Origin: Ornatilinea apprima
GTDB taxonomy: Bacteria > Chloroflexota > Anaerolineae > Anaerolineales > Anaerolineaceae
Direction: 5' to 3'
DNA: 64,000 bases
Assembly: GCF_001306115.1 (NCBI RefSeq)
Contig: NZ_LGCL01000015.1
Location: 62,001-126,000, forward strand
Shown: piece by piece, positions 31,110 through 39,747 of the stretch
Layout of the letters: each line of letters opens with the position of its first letter
Position numbering within the stretch: the stretch's first letter is position 1
The notes under the pieces: model-generated
Told to the model about the DNA's origin: nothing
The model's database searches: none
The model's input: the letters and a program-made list of their open reading frames with translations, nothing else
Program-made: the position numbers and the translations under genes

Positions 31110-32375
31110 TTATCCTTTTGCCAAAAACGCGTTCAGCGCCTTCATGCTTGGTTCAATCACCGGCGCTTCACCGGCGGCCTTCATCGCCGATTTCACATCC
31201 TTCAATCCGTTCCCAGTGTTCAGCACCAGCACCGGGTCATCCGGCCCAATCTGGCCGGTTCGGATGGCCTTGACCAGGCCCGCGTACGCCGTGGAACCAG
31301 CCGGTTCGGCAAAGATACCCACTTTACCCAATTCGGGGATCGCGCTCAAAATTTCTTCGTCCGAAACGGTGATGTACGCGCCGTTCGTCTGCGTGGCCGC
31401 GCGCACCGCCCGCACGCCATCGCGCGGCAGGTCCACCGAAATGCTGTCCGCGATGGTGGTCGCTGAGACGGGTGTAATCACTTCGGTTCCGGCGAAGTAG
31501 GCATTGGCCACCGCCGCCGAATTTTCAGATTGAATGCCAAAAATGCGCGGCATCTGCTCCAGCCAGCCCAGCGCCTGCAGATCTTTGAAGCCTTTGTGAA
31601 TACCCGAGATGATGTTGCCATCACCCACCGACACAAACAGCGCCAGCGGTTTCTTCGCGCCTTTCATCTTCAACAGCACCTGCTCCCAAACTTCCAGCGC
31701 GGCGGTCTTTTTCCCTTCGGCGGTGAAGGGGTTGTAGCCAGTGTTGCGGCAATACCAGCCAAACTCGTTGGCTGCCTGAATGGTCAGGTCAAAGGCGCTG
31801 TCATAATTTCCGTCCACCAGAATCACCCGCGAGCCGTAGATGAGAAGCTGCGCCACTTTGGCCGGCGGCGCGGTCTTCGGGGCAAAAATCACCGCTTTTT
31901 GCCCGACCGCCGCAGACATGCCCGCCAGGGCTGCCCCGGCATTGCCGGTGGAGGCTGTTACCACCACCTCGGCGCCAATCTCCCGCGCGCGAGCCACCAC
32001 TACCGAACTGGCGCGGTCTTTGAAAGAGGCGGTCGGGTTGCGGCCTTCATCTTTCACCCACAACTGCTGCAGCCCCAGCTCTTTTGCCAGCCGCTCGGGC
32101 TGGTAAAGCGGAGTCCAACCGGCCATGTGCAGCGGCGTGCCGCTGAATCCGGGGTCCGAAACCGGCAGCAAGGGCAGATAGCGCCACAAAGAAGGCTCCG
32201 TCTGGCTGGTGATGTCCGATATCTGCACACTGGCGCGAATGGCCTGGTAATCAAGCACCACGTCCAGGTTGCCACCGTCATGCGGGCAAACATAAGTTAC
32301 TTCACCTGGCCCAAATTCATGGCCGCATAGCGAACACTTATAACCAGCAAATCGAAATATGGTTTGTTTATTCAT
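31110..32375 (-). CDS. thrC: threonine synthase family PLP enzyme
   Basis: About 421 residues. An N-terminal zinc-ribbon-like stretch (CSLCG...CPHDGG) precedes the fold-II PLP core, with [12 protein letters not shown] (PLP Lys), [11 protein letters not shown], and a late [11 protein letters not shown]. This matches threonine synthase, which makes threonine from O-phosphohomoserine. I took the ATG at 32375; a TTG at 32381 is 6 bases after AGGAG and is an equally good start. The 3' end of the permease gene overlaps it. Because it is embedded between the transporter and another fold-II PLP enzyme, a different substrate is possible. Confidence 0.82.
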   Translation of the reverse strand: MNKQTIFRFAGYKCSLCGHEFGPGEVTYVCPHDGGNLDVVLDYQAIRASVQISDITSQTEPSLWRYLPLLPVSDPGFSGTPLHMAGWTPLYQPERLAKELGLQQLWVKDEGRNPTASFKDRASSVVVARAREIGAEVVVTASTGNAGAALAGMSAAVGQKAVIFAPKTAPPAKVAQLLIYGSRVILVDGNYDSAFDLTIQAANEFGWYCRNTGYNPFTAEGKKTAALEVWEQVLLKMKGAKKPLALFVSVGDGNIISGIHKGFKDLQALGWLEQMPRIFGIQSENSAAVANAYFAGTEVITPVSATTIADSISVDLPRDGVRAVRAATQTNGAYITVSDEEILSAIPELGKVGIFAEPAGSTAYAGLVKAIRTGQIGPDDPVLVLNTGNGLKDVKSAMKAAGEAPVIEPSMKALNAFLAKG

Positions 32376-33366
32376 TTTCAAAAGGAACTCCTAATGAATC
32401 GGGGGGGGATGTTCTCATTGCGCGTAATATTTTCGCGAACACACGGCGAGAAGCCTCGGGCATACCCGCCAGCGTGCGTTCAACCCATTCAGCATTTCCA
32501 ATATTCACCAGCAGCAGCGTCAAAATCATCAACGGGAAGGGCGCCACCTGCAGCACCTGCGAAGGAATGCCCGGCAGGCTGGGCTGCAGCACCAGGCCCA
32601 ACCACTGCAGCAGCGCGAACAAATACGCGCCCAGCGCTGCGCGCAGCGGATTCCAGCCGCCGAAAATGGTCAGCGCCAGAGCAATCCAGCCAATCCCATC
32701 CAACCCGGAGATGGTGCCCTTCCAGCCCGCTTTCACGCTCAACGAATACATCGGGCCGGCCAGGCCAATTAACGCGCCGCCGATAACCGTGTACAGATAG
32801 CGCAGGCGGTTCACATCCGCGCCGCGCACAAACGCCGCTGCCGGGCGTTCGCCAATTCCTTGCAGCGTCAGGCCGGGGCGGGTTTTGAAAACGTACACAT
32901 ACGCCAGCACGATCAGCAAAAAGCTGGAATAGACCAGAATATCTTGCTCAAAAAACAGCTTTCCAAGAATCGGGATATCTTTCAGCACCGGGATGGGCAA
33001 AAACGGGACGCGCTTGCCGGGCAGCCCCATGAAAGGATTGCCCAGAAAATAGGCCAGATCGCGGCACAGCAGCGCCAGAATGAACCCAACCGCAATTTGA
33101 GACTGTTTGAGGGTGATGCTGGAAAATGCCACCACCAGCGCCACCAGCGCGCCAATTACCGCGCCGACCAGAAAGCCCAGCGCCAGGCTGCCGGTTTGCA
33201 CCGACACCGCGAACCCGGCCATCGCCGTTAGCAGAATGGTGCCGTTTGCCGACAGATTAATCACCCCGGCGCGCTCCGTAATGGTCTCGCCAATCGTCGC
33301 GAAAACAATCGGACCGGCTGCCGCCAGAACCCCGGCCAGGCCAACAAGTATCAGGTTAGTTTCCAT
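32368..33366 (-). CDS. BMP-type (nucleoside) ABC transporter permease
   Basis: About 332 residues, eight or more membrane segments of the branched-chain/ribose permease family: ETITERAGVINLSANGTILL (in part) is the hallmark of the YufQ/NupC-like permease. The start at the ATG 33366 (METNLILVGLAGVLAA) has GGAGA upstream and overlaps the other permease gene by 11 bases. Together with that permease, the ATPase and the BMP lipoprotein it should import purine nucleosides or related compounds. Confidence 0.9.
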   Translation of the reverse strand: METNLILVGLAGVLAAAGPIVFATIGETITERAGVINLSANGTILLTAMAGFAVSVQTGSLALGFLVGAVIGALVALVVAFSSITLKQSQIAVGFILALLCRDLAYFLGNPFMGLPGKRVPFLPIPVLKDIPILGKLFFEQDILVYSSFLLIVLAYVYVFKTRPGLTLQGIGERPAAAFVRGADVNRLRYLYTVIGGALIGLAGPMYSLSVKAGWKGTISGLDGIGWIALALTIFGGWNPLRAALGAYLFALLQWLGLVLQPSLPGIPSQVLQVAPFPLMILTLLLVNIGNAEWVERTLAGMPEASRRVFAKILRAMRTSPPDSLGVPFENE

Positions 33367-34417
33367 CTTTGCCCGTCTCCTTTCGCGTGAAGCGCTGCCG
33401 CACACCTTCCATGAGGACCACAAACAACACCAGCGAACCTTGCAGCACACCGGAAAGAGCCGAGTCCAGCTTGAGCACAATCGGCAGTTGGATCGAGCCG
33501 ATATTCAAACCAGCAAAAAACAGCGCCACCGGAATGGCAAACAATGCCTGGTAATTGATCAGCATCGCCACCAACAGCCCCAGGAAGCCGTAACCCGAAG
33601 AAATGGAAGGGATCAGACGGTGATACACACCCACCACCTGAACAGCCCCGGCCAGACCCGCGAAAACACCGCACAAGATGAATGCCATCATCATGTAGCG
33701 GGTATGGGGAATGCCCATAATATACGAAGCGTGGAAGTTCTTGCCTACCGCCTTCATCTTCAAGCCAAAATAAGTGCCGTTTAGCAGCCCGTAGACCACC
33801 AGAATACCCACTATGGCCAGCCCTACCGACCACCAGCTCAAACGGAAACCAGACACCATGGGCAGCCACATTGTCTCCGGGAAAGGTTTGGTGCCGCTCA
33901 TCGAGCCAACGCCCGGCTGTTTCCACGGGCCAAAAATCAGCCAGATGGTCAGCGCGGTGGACACAAAATTCAAGCCCAAACCACCGAAGATCTCATTGAC
34001 ACCGCCAAAGGTTTTCAACGCGCCCACCAGGGCCGCCCACAACGCCCCGCCCAGCGCGCCCGCCAGCACCGCCAGCAGAATAATCAGCGCGGGCGGCAGG
34101 GTGCTGTTCAGCATCATGCGCAGCGCCCCGGTGGTGAAGATGGCGCCCAGCACAATCTGGCCTTCAATGCCCAGGTTATACAAACCGGCGGTGAAGGTAA
34201 AAAGCAGTCCCGATGTTACCAGCAGCAGCGGCACAAAGGCCACCAGCACGTCCGCCATTTTCACCATTGAGCCCAGCGAACCATTAATGATTTCGCTGTA
34301 GGCTTTCAACGGCGGCGCTTTTGCCACAATCAACACGATGGTGGTGAAGACCAGCGCCAGCAGCACAGCCCCTACCCGAAAGGCGATGTCTGTTATGCGT
34401 GTTTTGCTCTTTTCCAT
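33356..34417 (-). CDS. BMP-type (nucleoside) ABC transporter permease
   Basis: 353 residues, multi-span membrane protein. LLFTFTAGLYNLGIEGQIVLGAIF is the YufP-type signature (quoted in part as TAGLYNLGIEGQ). It is the partner of the downstream permease and lies 11 bases after the ATPase gene. Start at the ATG 34417 (MEKSKTRITDIAFRVG). Confidence 0.9.
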   Translation of the reverse strand: MEKSKTRITDIAFRVGAVLLALVFTTIVLIVAKAPPLKAYSEIINGSLGSMVKMADVLVAFVPLLLVTSGLLFTFTAGLYNLGIEGQIVLGAIFTTGALRMMLNSTLPPALIILLAVLAGALGGALWAALVGALKTFGGVNEIFGGLGLNFVSTALTIWLIFGPWKQPGVGSMSGTKPFPETMWLPMVSGFRLSWWSVGLAIVGILVVYGLLNGTYFGLKMKAVGKNFHASYIMGIPHTRYMMMAFILCGVFAGLAGAVQVVGVYHRLIPSISSGYGFLGLLVAMLINYQALFAIPVALFFAGLNIGSIQLPIVLKLDSALSGVLQGSLVLFVVLMEGVRQRFTRKETGKDGN

Positions 34418-34428
34418 GTGCGCTCCTC

Positions 34429-35898
34429 TCAGGCCTCAAAGCCTTTACCGCCAATCAACTGGCCCAATTGGTCTACCGATGTGCTGCGCGCGTCCAGCGG
34501 CCGCGAAACCTTGCCGCCAAAGAAGACCAGCACGCGGTCGCTGTAATGCAATATTTCTTCAAGGTCTGCCGAGATAAACACAATCGACGTACCCTGCCGG
34601 CAGCGTTCCTTCAGTTTTCCCCAGATATAAATGGAAGACTCAACATCCAGACCGCGCGTGGGGTGCTCTACCAATAAAAAATCCAACGGCGTCTTCATCA
34701 GCGCCAGCAAAGCCCGCTGCTGATTTCCACCCGAGAGTGCCTCTACCGGGCTCCCCGGCCGTCCTTTTATGTTGAACTCGCGAATTCGCTCCTGAGTAAT
34801 CGATTTGTACTTATCTCTGTTGATGATGAAGCCTTCCTGCTTTTCAGCCAGGATGAAATGCTCATTCAGAGTCAGCCCCTCGATAAGCCCTTCCTCCAAC
34901 CGCGAAGCCGGAACATAGGCAACCCCATTCGCCAGGAATTCATGGTAAGGCTTACCGGTGAGGTCTTTTTCATGCAAATGGACTTTGCCGGCTACCGGTT
35001 TCAACAGCCCGCAGCAGGCCTTCAAGAACTGGCGCTGGCCCGAACCGGCCATCCCCGCCAGACCAATGACTTCTCCCGGGCGGATATCCAGATCAATGTT
35101 ACTGATCCGCATGCGTGAGTCTTCTATGGTTATATTTTGAAACTGGATGCCGGTCCCGTCACGCGCGATTTCCTCGCGCTCATTTAATTTAACTTCCTTG
35201 CCAAACATCAGCCGTACCAGATCATCGGTGTTGTAAGGCGGCGAAACTTCACCCACTACCTCGCCCTGTCGGAACACCGCGATGCGGTGGCACAGGCCTT
35301 CAACTTCTTCCAATTTATGCGAAACAAAGAACAATGTCTTGCCCTGTTCGGATAAAATTTGCAGGGTCGCGAACAATTTTTCGCGCTGTGATGAACTGAT
35401 GCCCGTGGTCGGTTCATCCAGAATCAGCACCCGCGCGCCCAACCATAACAGGCGTAAAATCTCCAGCTGCTGCCGCTCGCCCACAGTGAGCGAGTCAACA
35501 TACGCGTCTGGATCAATATTGAAATGAAACTGCGCTTGCAGATCGGTGAACTCTTTGCGTGCCTGTGCCTTGTTGGGGAACACTCCTCCCTCAGCGCCAA
35601 TGATGAAATTATCCAGCACGCGCATCGGCAGAAAATCGAGCGGATCCTGATGAAGCATTCCAATTCCGTACTTAATCGCATCAGAAGGCGTGTTGATCCG
35701 CACAGTTTTCCCATCCAGAACAATTTCGCCTGCGTCTTCGCGAATAAAGCCGGAGAGAATCTTCATCAGCGTGCTTTTACCCGCGCCATTCTCTCCCAAA
35801 ATTCCCTGGATCGTACCCGCGGGCACGTCTAACGTGATCCCATTATTCGCATGCACCGGGCCAAAGGATTTATGAATATTCCGAAGTTCAACTTTCAT
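34429..35898 (-). CDS. BMP-type (nucleoside) ABC transporter ATP-binding protein
   Basis: 489 residues with two tandem ATPase domains. First: GENGAGKSTLMKIL (Walker A), signature LTVGERQQLEIL, LILDEPTTGIS (Walker B). Second (about residue 250 on): GLAGMAGSGQRQFL, a degenerate Walker A, then LSGGNQQRALLAL and FLLVEHPTRGLD. This is the sugar/nucleoside importer type (YufO, RbsA-like). The stop-to-start gap to the lipoprotein gene holds an 11-bp hairpin. Confidence 0.93.
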   Translation of the reverse strand: MKVELRNIHKSFGPVHANNGITLDVPAGTIQGILGENGAGKSTLMKILSGFIREDAGEIVLDGKTVRINTPSDAIKYGIGMLHQDPLDFLPMRVLDNFIIGAEGGVFPNKAQARKEFTDLQAQFHFNIDPDAYVDSLTVGERQQLEILRLLWLGARVLILDEPTTGISSSQREKLFATLQILSEQGKTLFFVSHKLEEVEGLCHRIAVFRQGEVVGEVSPPYNTDDLVRLMFGKEVKLNEREEIARDGTGIQFQNITIEDSRMRISNIDLDIRPGEVIGLAGMAGSGQRQFLKACCGLLKPVAGKVHLHEKDLTGKPYHEFLANGVAYVPASRLEEGLIEGLTLNEHFILAEKQEGFIINRDKYKSITQERIREFNIKGRPGSPVEALSGGNQQRALLALMKTPLDFLLVEHPTRGLDVESSIYIWGKLKERCRQGTSIVFISADLEEILHYSDRVLVFFGGKVSRPLDARSTSVDQLGQLIGGKGFEA

Positions 35899-35926
35899 GG
35901 TTTGCTCGCGGTTTCTTTGATAAGGA

Positions 35927-35951
35927 GGGAGAAGGCAAAATGCCTTCTCCC
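35927..35951 (-). terminator. intercistronic hairpin between the BMP lipoprotein and its ATPase
   Basis: Perfect 11-bp stem GGGAGAAGGCA / TGCCTTCTCCC with a 3-base loop and no following T-run. It sits in the 69 bases between the binding-protein gene and the ATPase gene. Such hairpins commonly stabilise the upstream mRNA or attenuate, so that the binding protein is made in excess; that role is inferred. Confidence 0.7.
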
Positions 35952-35967
35952 ATCCAATTAAGCTGAT

Positions 35968-37275
35968 CTACTCAGCAACGCTCTGGCCTTGCATGCCCTC
36001 CAGCAGCTGGCCCAAGTACCAAATCTGCTGCATGGTCGCGGTCTCGCCTTCAGCCAGGAACACCGAACCGTCCTGGTAATTCAACGGACCGGTCCACAGG
36101 TTCAAACCGCCGGCAAGTTCAGCAATGAACGCATCCAAATTCGTGGCGGCCTCTTCACTCAGCGCGTCGCCCTTCTTGAACCCGATCATAGACGTATCGG
36201 GGTTGTTGATGTCCGCCCAATCGGGGGCAGAATTCTCAAAGAAGGAAGCGTAGCTGCCGTCTTGGATCGACTGCAGTGCTTTGACATAGCTGGGGCCCCA
36301 GTTGAAGTACGGAACGCCCAGGCAGACTTCGGTAGCTTCCGCGCAGGCATCCTTGTAATCGTAGGGGATCGCCCAAACTTCTTTACCCGATTCGACCATC
36401 TTCTTCGCTTCGGTCAGCGCTTCCGTCGTGTCAATACCGGAAACAACCACATCAAACCCGCTGTTGTAGAAATCGTCCGCAACCTGAGTCGGGTCGGCCG
36501 TAAAACCGGGGATGTTGAACCAAAAACCAATCCAGGTAACCTTGAAGGTCAGGTCAGCCGGATCCTTGCCCAGGTAGTTCTCCCAGCAGTATCGCGCGCC
36601 AAGGTACACCGAAGCGGCCAGGCGGCGGGTCTCATCGTTGATTAATGGACCAAGGTAGCCAATTTGGCCGGTCTTGGTGGTCAAAGCAGCCGCACAGCCA
36701 GCCATTGCTTTACCGTATTCCATTTGACCCATGATGTTGGACATGTTGGGGATTTCTTCGTAATTCATGCCATCTTTCCAGACGGTATCGCCGGAGGCAT
36801 GGATCACCGGAATGTCGGGGTGCCCTTTTGCAAATTCAACCGCGTCGACTTTCATGTCATCCGAGTTGAAGATGATTACTTTGGCGCCCTGGTCTAACAG
36901 GCTTTCGGCCAGTTGAACACCCGTGGTGCCGGGGCGGTCAGCGGTGTTGACTTTGTCCACATACACAAAGCTCACGCCTTCCATCTTTTCGGTTACGTAT
37001 TCAGCCGCGTCGTAATGCGCCTGGCTCCAGCCGCGATCGTTGTACGGGCCAACCATCAGCAAGCCGAACACCAGTTCTTCCGGTGCTGCCGGGGCTTCAG
37101 CCGCGGCTTCGGTTGGAGCTTCAGTCGGGGCTTCGGTGGCAGCGGGCGCCGCTGTCGGTTGTTCAACGACAGGGGCTTCGGCGGGAGCTTCGGTGGCAGC
37201 CGGCGCGCACGCGCTCAACATAAATGCAACCACCATCAGCAAAGACAGACTGCGCCATAACAAGTGTTTTTTCAT
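35968..37275 (-). CDS. BMP-family ABC transporter substrate-binding lipoprotein
   Basis: 435 residues. Signal peptide with lipobox MLSAC, then a low-complexity Thr/Glu/Ala/Pro linker (to about residue 70), then the BMP/PnrA domain starting LVFGLLMVGPYNDRGWSQAHYD. PnrA-like proteins bind purine nucleosides; Med/BMP homologues are the closest group. It is the first gene of the transporter operon and follows an approximately 390-base non-coding stretch. Confidence 0.93.
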   Translation of the reverse strand: MKKHLLWRSLSLLMVVAFMLSACAPAATEAPAEAPVVEQPTAAPAATEAPTEAPTEAAAEAPAAPEELVFGLLMVGPYNDRGWSQAHYDAAEYVTEKMEGVSFVYVDKVNTADRPGTTGVQLAESLLDQGAKVIIFNSDDMKVDAVEFAKGHPDIPVIHASGDTVWKDGMNYEEIPNMSNIMGQMEYGKAMAGCAAALTTKTGQIGYLGPLINDETRRLAASVYLGARYCWENYLGKDPADLTFKVTWIGFWFNIPGFTADPTQVADDFYNSGFDVVVSGIDTTEALTEAKKMVESGKEVWAIPYDYKDACAEATEVCLGVPYFNWGPSYVKALQSIQDGSYASFFENSAPDWADINNPDTSMIGFKKGDALSEEAATNLDAFIAELAGGLNLWTGPLNYQDGSVFLAEGETATMQQIWYLGQLLEGMQGQSVAE

Positions 37276-37665
37276 TTGAACTCCTCCAGTTCATCAACTA
37301 ATTGGCGACTACGATAGAACAGTTACGACCTTCAGAAACCAACCTAAAGGCTCCTTCAATTCTTCTGTCTGCACCTCCTTTTCCGATTCTTACACCTTTT
37401 GAATAATGCCGGTTAAAAGCAAAAAAGACGTGATAAGAACGGACCGCAATAATTGTTAAAAGATGAGTGGGATAGATTGTTGCCGTGCAAGTGTTCCAGA
37501 CAACTTCGTTATTGTAACTCAAACCCACCAAAGTTACTATACACCCTGCCAACTTTTAAGGTTTTCTCCCTGGCGATAACCGTCTGTGCCTCCACAGACG
37601 GTTATCCTCCGGAGGAAGGGGATCAAACCCTTCAAGTTGCTTGCAGCAATCTATCCGCTATAGTT
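37276..37665. other. non-coding region upstream of the BMP transporter operon
   Basis: About 390 bases between carbamate kinase and the BMP lipoprotein gene, AT-richer than its surroundings. It holds the hairpin at 37575-37606, and presumably the promoter and leader of the transporter operon. A TTGTCTGGAAC half-match to the putative GntR operator lies at 37494-37504 (read on the minus strand). An 84-codon open frame inside it (37298-37552) has no family features. I see no known riboswitch fold by eye. Confidence 0.5.
37575..37606 (-). terminator. 14-bp hairpin after carbamate kinase
   Basis: Perfect stem GATAACCGTCTGTG / CACAGACGGTTATC with a 4-base loop, about 60 bases past the carbamate kinase stop. 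There is no T-run on either side, so it may be a factor-assisted terminator or a 3'-end stabilising structure rather than a classic intrinsic terminator. Confidence 0.6.
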
Positions 37666-38625
37666 TTAGTCTGGCATAATCCAGGTGCCGGTCTCTCCGC
37701 GCAGCGCGCGCCCAATATTGGCCGGGTCGGTGATCAGGGCCGATTTTCCACCCGCCTCCAGGAACCAGATGATCGCCTGAATTTTGGGCGCCATGGAACC
37801 TTTGGCAAAGTGCGTGCCTTCGGCCAGGTATTGCTTGGCTTCCGACAGGGTGATACGGTCTAAAGCTTTCTGATCCGGTTTGCCGAAGTTCAGGTACACT
37901 TTTTCCACCGCAGTGGAGATCAGCAGCAGGTCGGCGTTGATCTCGCGCGCCAGCAGGCTGCTCGCGAAATCTTTGTCAATCACAGCCGCGGTGCCTTTCA
38001 ACTCACCGTCCGCGTTCCTAATCACCGGAATACCACCGCCGCCCACGGTTACCACAATCACACCCGCGTCAATCAGGGTCTTTACTGAATCCAGCTCGAC
38101 CACTTCCTGCGGAATCGGGGAGGCAACCACACGCCGCCAACCGCGCCCAGAATCTTCCACAACCGACCAGCCCAACTCTTCTTTGCGCTTCATCGCTTCG
38201 GGTTCATCCATAAAACCGCCAATCGGTTTTGAGGGATGCTCGAAAGCCTTGTCATCCGCGTCTACGCGCACCTGGGTGATGATGGTGGCTACCGGTTTAT
38301 TGATTCCGCGTTTCTTTAATTCGTTCTGCATGTTCTGGGTAATGGCATACCCAATCGCGCCCTGACTGTCTGCCCCGCAAACATCCAACGGAACTTCATG
38401 CATGCCCTCAACCTTGTGGGCAATTTCAGAGCGGCGCAGAATGAAGCCCACCTGCGGGCCATTTCCGTGACCAATTGCTACGTCCCAGCCGGCCTCGATC
38501 ATATCCACAATATGCTTGGCGGTCTCTTGCGCGGCAGCGTATTGGTCTTCAACACTCTGTCGTTTCTTATCCAGAATCAGGGAGTTACCACCAATGGCAA
38601 CAACTGCAACTTTCTTTTCAGACAT
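37666..38625 (-). CDS. arcC: carbamate kinase
   Basis: About 319 residues of the amino-acid kinase fold: VAIGGNSLILDKKRQSVEDQ (start of the domain), IGHGNGPQVGF, VTVGGGGIPV, and VIDKDFASSLLAREI with LLISTAVEKVYLNFG. It makes ATP from carbamoyl phosphate and ADP. The ATG at 38625 (MSEKKVAV) has GGAG 10 bases upstream; an in-frame TTG at 38634 is too close to that site. It directly follows the knotted carbamoyltransferase gene by 29 bases. In this setting it harvests energy from ureide breakdown. Confidence 0.94.
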   Translation of the reverse strand: MSEKKVAVVAIGGNSLILDKKRQSVEDQYAAAQETAKHIVDMIEAGWDVAIGHGNGPQVGFILRRSEIAHKVEGMHEVPLDVCGADSQGAIGYAITQNMQNELKKRGINKPVATIITQVRVDADDKAFEHPSKPIGGFMDEPEAMKRKEELGWSVVEDSGRGWRRVVASPIPQEVVELDSVKTLIDAGVIVVTVGGGGIPVIRNADGELKGTAAVIDKDFASSLLAREINADLLLISTAVEKVYLNFGKPDQKALDRITLSEAKQYLAEGTHFAKGSMAPKIQAIIWFLEAGGKSALITDPANIGRALRGETGTWIMPD

Positions 38626-38654
38626 GGTTTCCAATCTCCAATAATAGTAGTGGA

Positions 38655-39635
38655 TTACGCCATCGTCAGCGCCATCACCGCTTCGGCGATGTACATCTTG
38701 TTCTCAGCTTCGGGGAAGACAACTGACTGCGGTCCGTCCAAAACCGCGTCTGTAACTTCGATGTTGCGGTCAGCCGGTAACGGGTGCATATAGATGGCGT
38801 CTTCTTTGGCCAGGGCCATCTTGCGCTCGTCGCAAATCCAGCTTTCGTATTGTTTAATGATCTTGCCCGCTTCGTCCTTGTCGGTGGTGGTCATCCACGG
38901 ACCCCAGGATTTCGGGTAGATGATGTCCGCGTCTTTGAAAGCCGCTTCCATATCGTCGGTGATCTCAAAGCCGCAGCCGTTCTTGCGCGCGGTTTCCTGC
39001 GCAAACTCAATGGTCGAGTCGGGCAGTTTGAATTCTTTGGGGTGCGCCAACACCAGGTCCACACCAAAGCGCGGCATTTGCAGCACCATGCTGTTGGGGA
39101 TCGACATCGGTTTCTGGTACGAATCCGCGTATGCCCAAGACATCACCATCTTCTTGCGGCGCAGATTGCGGCCCTTCTGCTCCATGATCGTCATCAGATC
39201 GGTCAGAATCTGGAAGGGATGGTAGTATTCGCACTGCATGTTCATCACCGGCACCGGCGAGGCTTCGGCCACCAGGTTGACGTACTTGTTGCCCACACCC
39301 CACTCAACGTGGCGAATGGCAATGCCGTCGTACATGCGGCCAAAAATCTGGCCCATTTCGCGCTCGGTGTCGCCGTGAGAAATCTGCGTCACGCGGCTCT
39401 CAATAAAGGCCGGAATCGCGCCCAGGTGAATGGCAGCGGTCTCAAACGCGCCGCGGGTGCGGGTGCTGGCAAAGAAGAACAACATCGCCAGGGCTTTGTC
39501 GCGCAGGTAGGGGGTTGGTTCGCGCAGCGCGCGCTTGCGTTTCAAATCCCAGGCCACATCCAGAATGGTATCAATTTCTTCAACACTGAAATCCAGGTCA
39601 GTAATGAAATCTCGTCCACGCAGATCGCTAATCAT
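38655..39635 (-). CDS. knotted carbamoyltransferase (N-acetyl/N-succinylornithine carbamoyltransferase / YgeW-like)
   Basis: About 326 residues. Carbamoyl-phosphate motif FFASTRTRGAFETAA, then EYYHPFQILTDLMTI, VVMSWAYADSY-type sequence (here KKMVMSWAYADSYQKPMSIPN), and MHPLPADRN, with DGPQSVVFPEAENK at the end. The middle and C-terminus look like the knotted subgroup rather than ordinary OTCase. The ATG at 39635 has AAGGAG 9 bases upstream. Next to carbamate kinase, it probably runs in the phosphorolytic direction, releasing carbamoyl phosphate from a ureido compound. The substrate is not known. Confidence 0.82.
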   Translation of the reverse strand: MISDLRGRDFITDLDFSVEEIDTILDVAWDLKRKRALREPTPYLRDKALAMLFFFASTRTRGAFETAAIHLGAIPAFIESRVTQISHGDTEREMGQIFGRMYDGIAIRHVEWGVGNKYVNLVAEASPVPVMNMQCEYYHPFQILTDLMTIMEQKGRNLRRKKMVMSWAYADSYQKPMSIPNSMVLQMPRFGVDLVLAHPKEFKLPDSTIEFAQETARKNGCGFEITDDMEAAFKDADIIYPKSWGPWMTTTDKDEAGKIIKQYESWICDERKMALAKEDAIYMHPLPADRNIEVTDAVLDGPQSVVFPEAENKMYIAEAVMALTMA

Positions 39636-39705
39636 GTTCTTTACTCCTTCTAATAAGTAGAAAATGATTCTGGCAAGAATGAAAAAAATGATGAACAAAG
39701 AAGAA

Positions 39706-39734
39706 TAGGGACAGGAAAAATGAACCTGTCCCTA
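39706..39734 (-). repeat. inverted repeat between the two carbamoyltransferase genes
   Basis: Perfect 10-bp arms TAGGGACAGG / CCTGTCCCTA around a 9-base loop, 13 bases past the stop of the upstream carbamoyltransferase gene. No long T-run follows. It may be a terminator-like processing site or a copy of a dispersed REP-type element; only a genome-wide search can tell. Confidence 0.6.
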
Positions 39735-39747
39735 CCTTAGATGAAGC

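Noticed and set aside
33351..33926. 191-codon minus-strand frame overlapping a permease gene in another frame
   Set aside because: The permease frame has the family signature; this one has none.
37298..37552. 84-codon open frame upstream of the BMP lipoprotein
   Set aside because: No recognisable features and no good start; more likely the leader and promoter of the transporter operon.
37276..37560. Purine riboswitch upstream of the nucleoside importer
   Set aside because: Expected from context, but I could not find the conserved three-way junction or loop sequences by eye.
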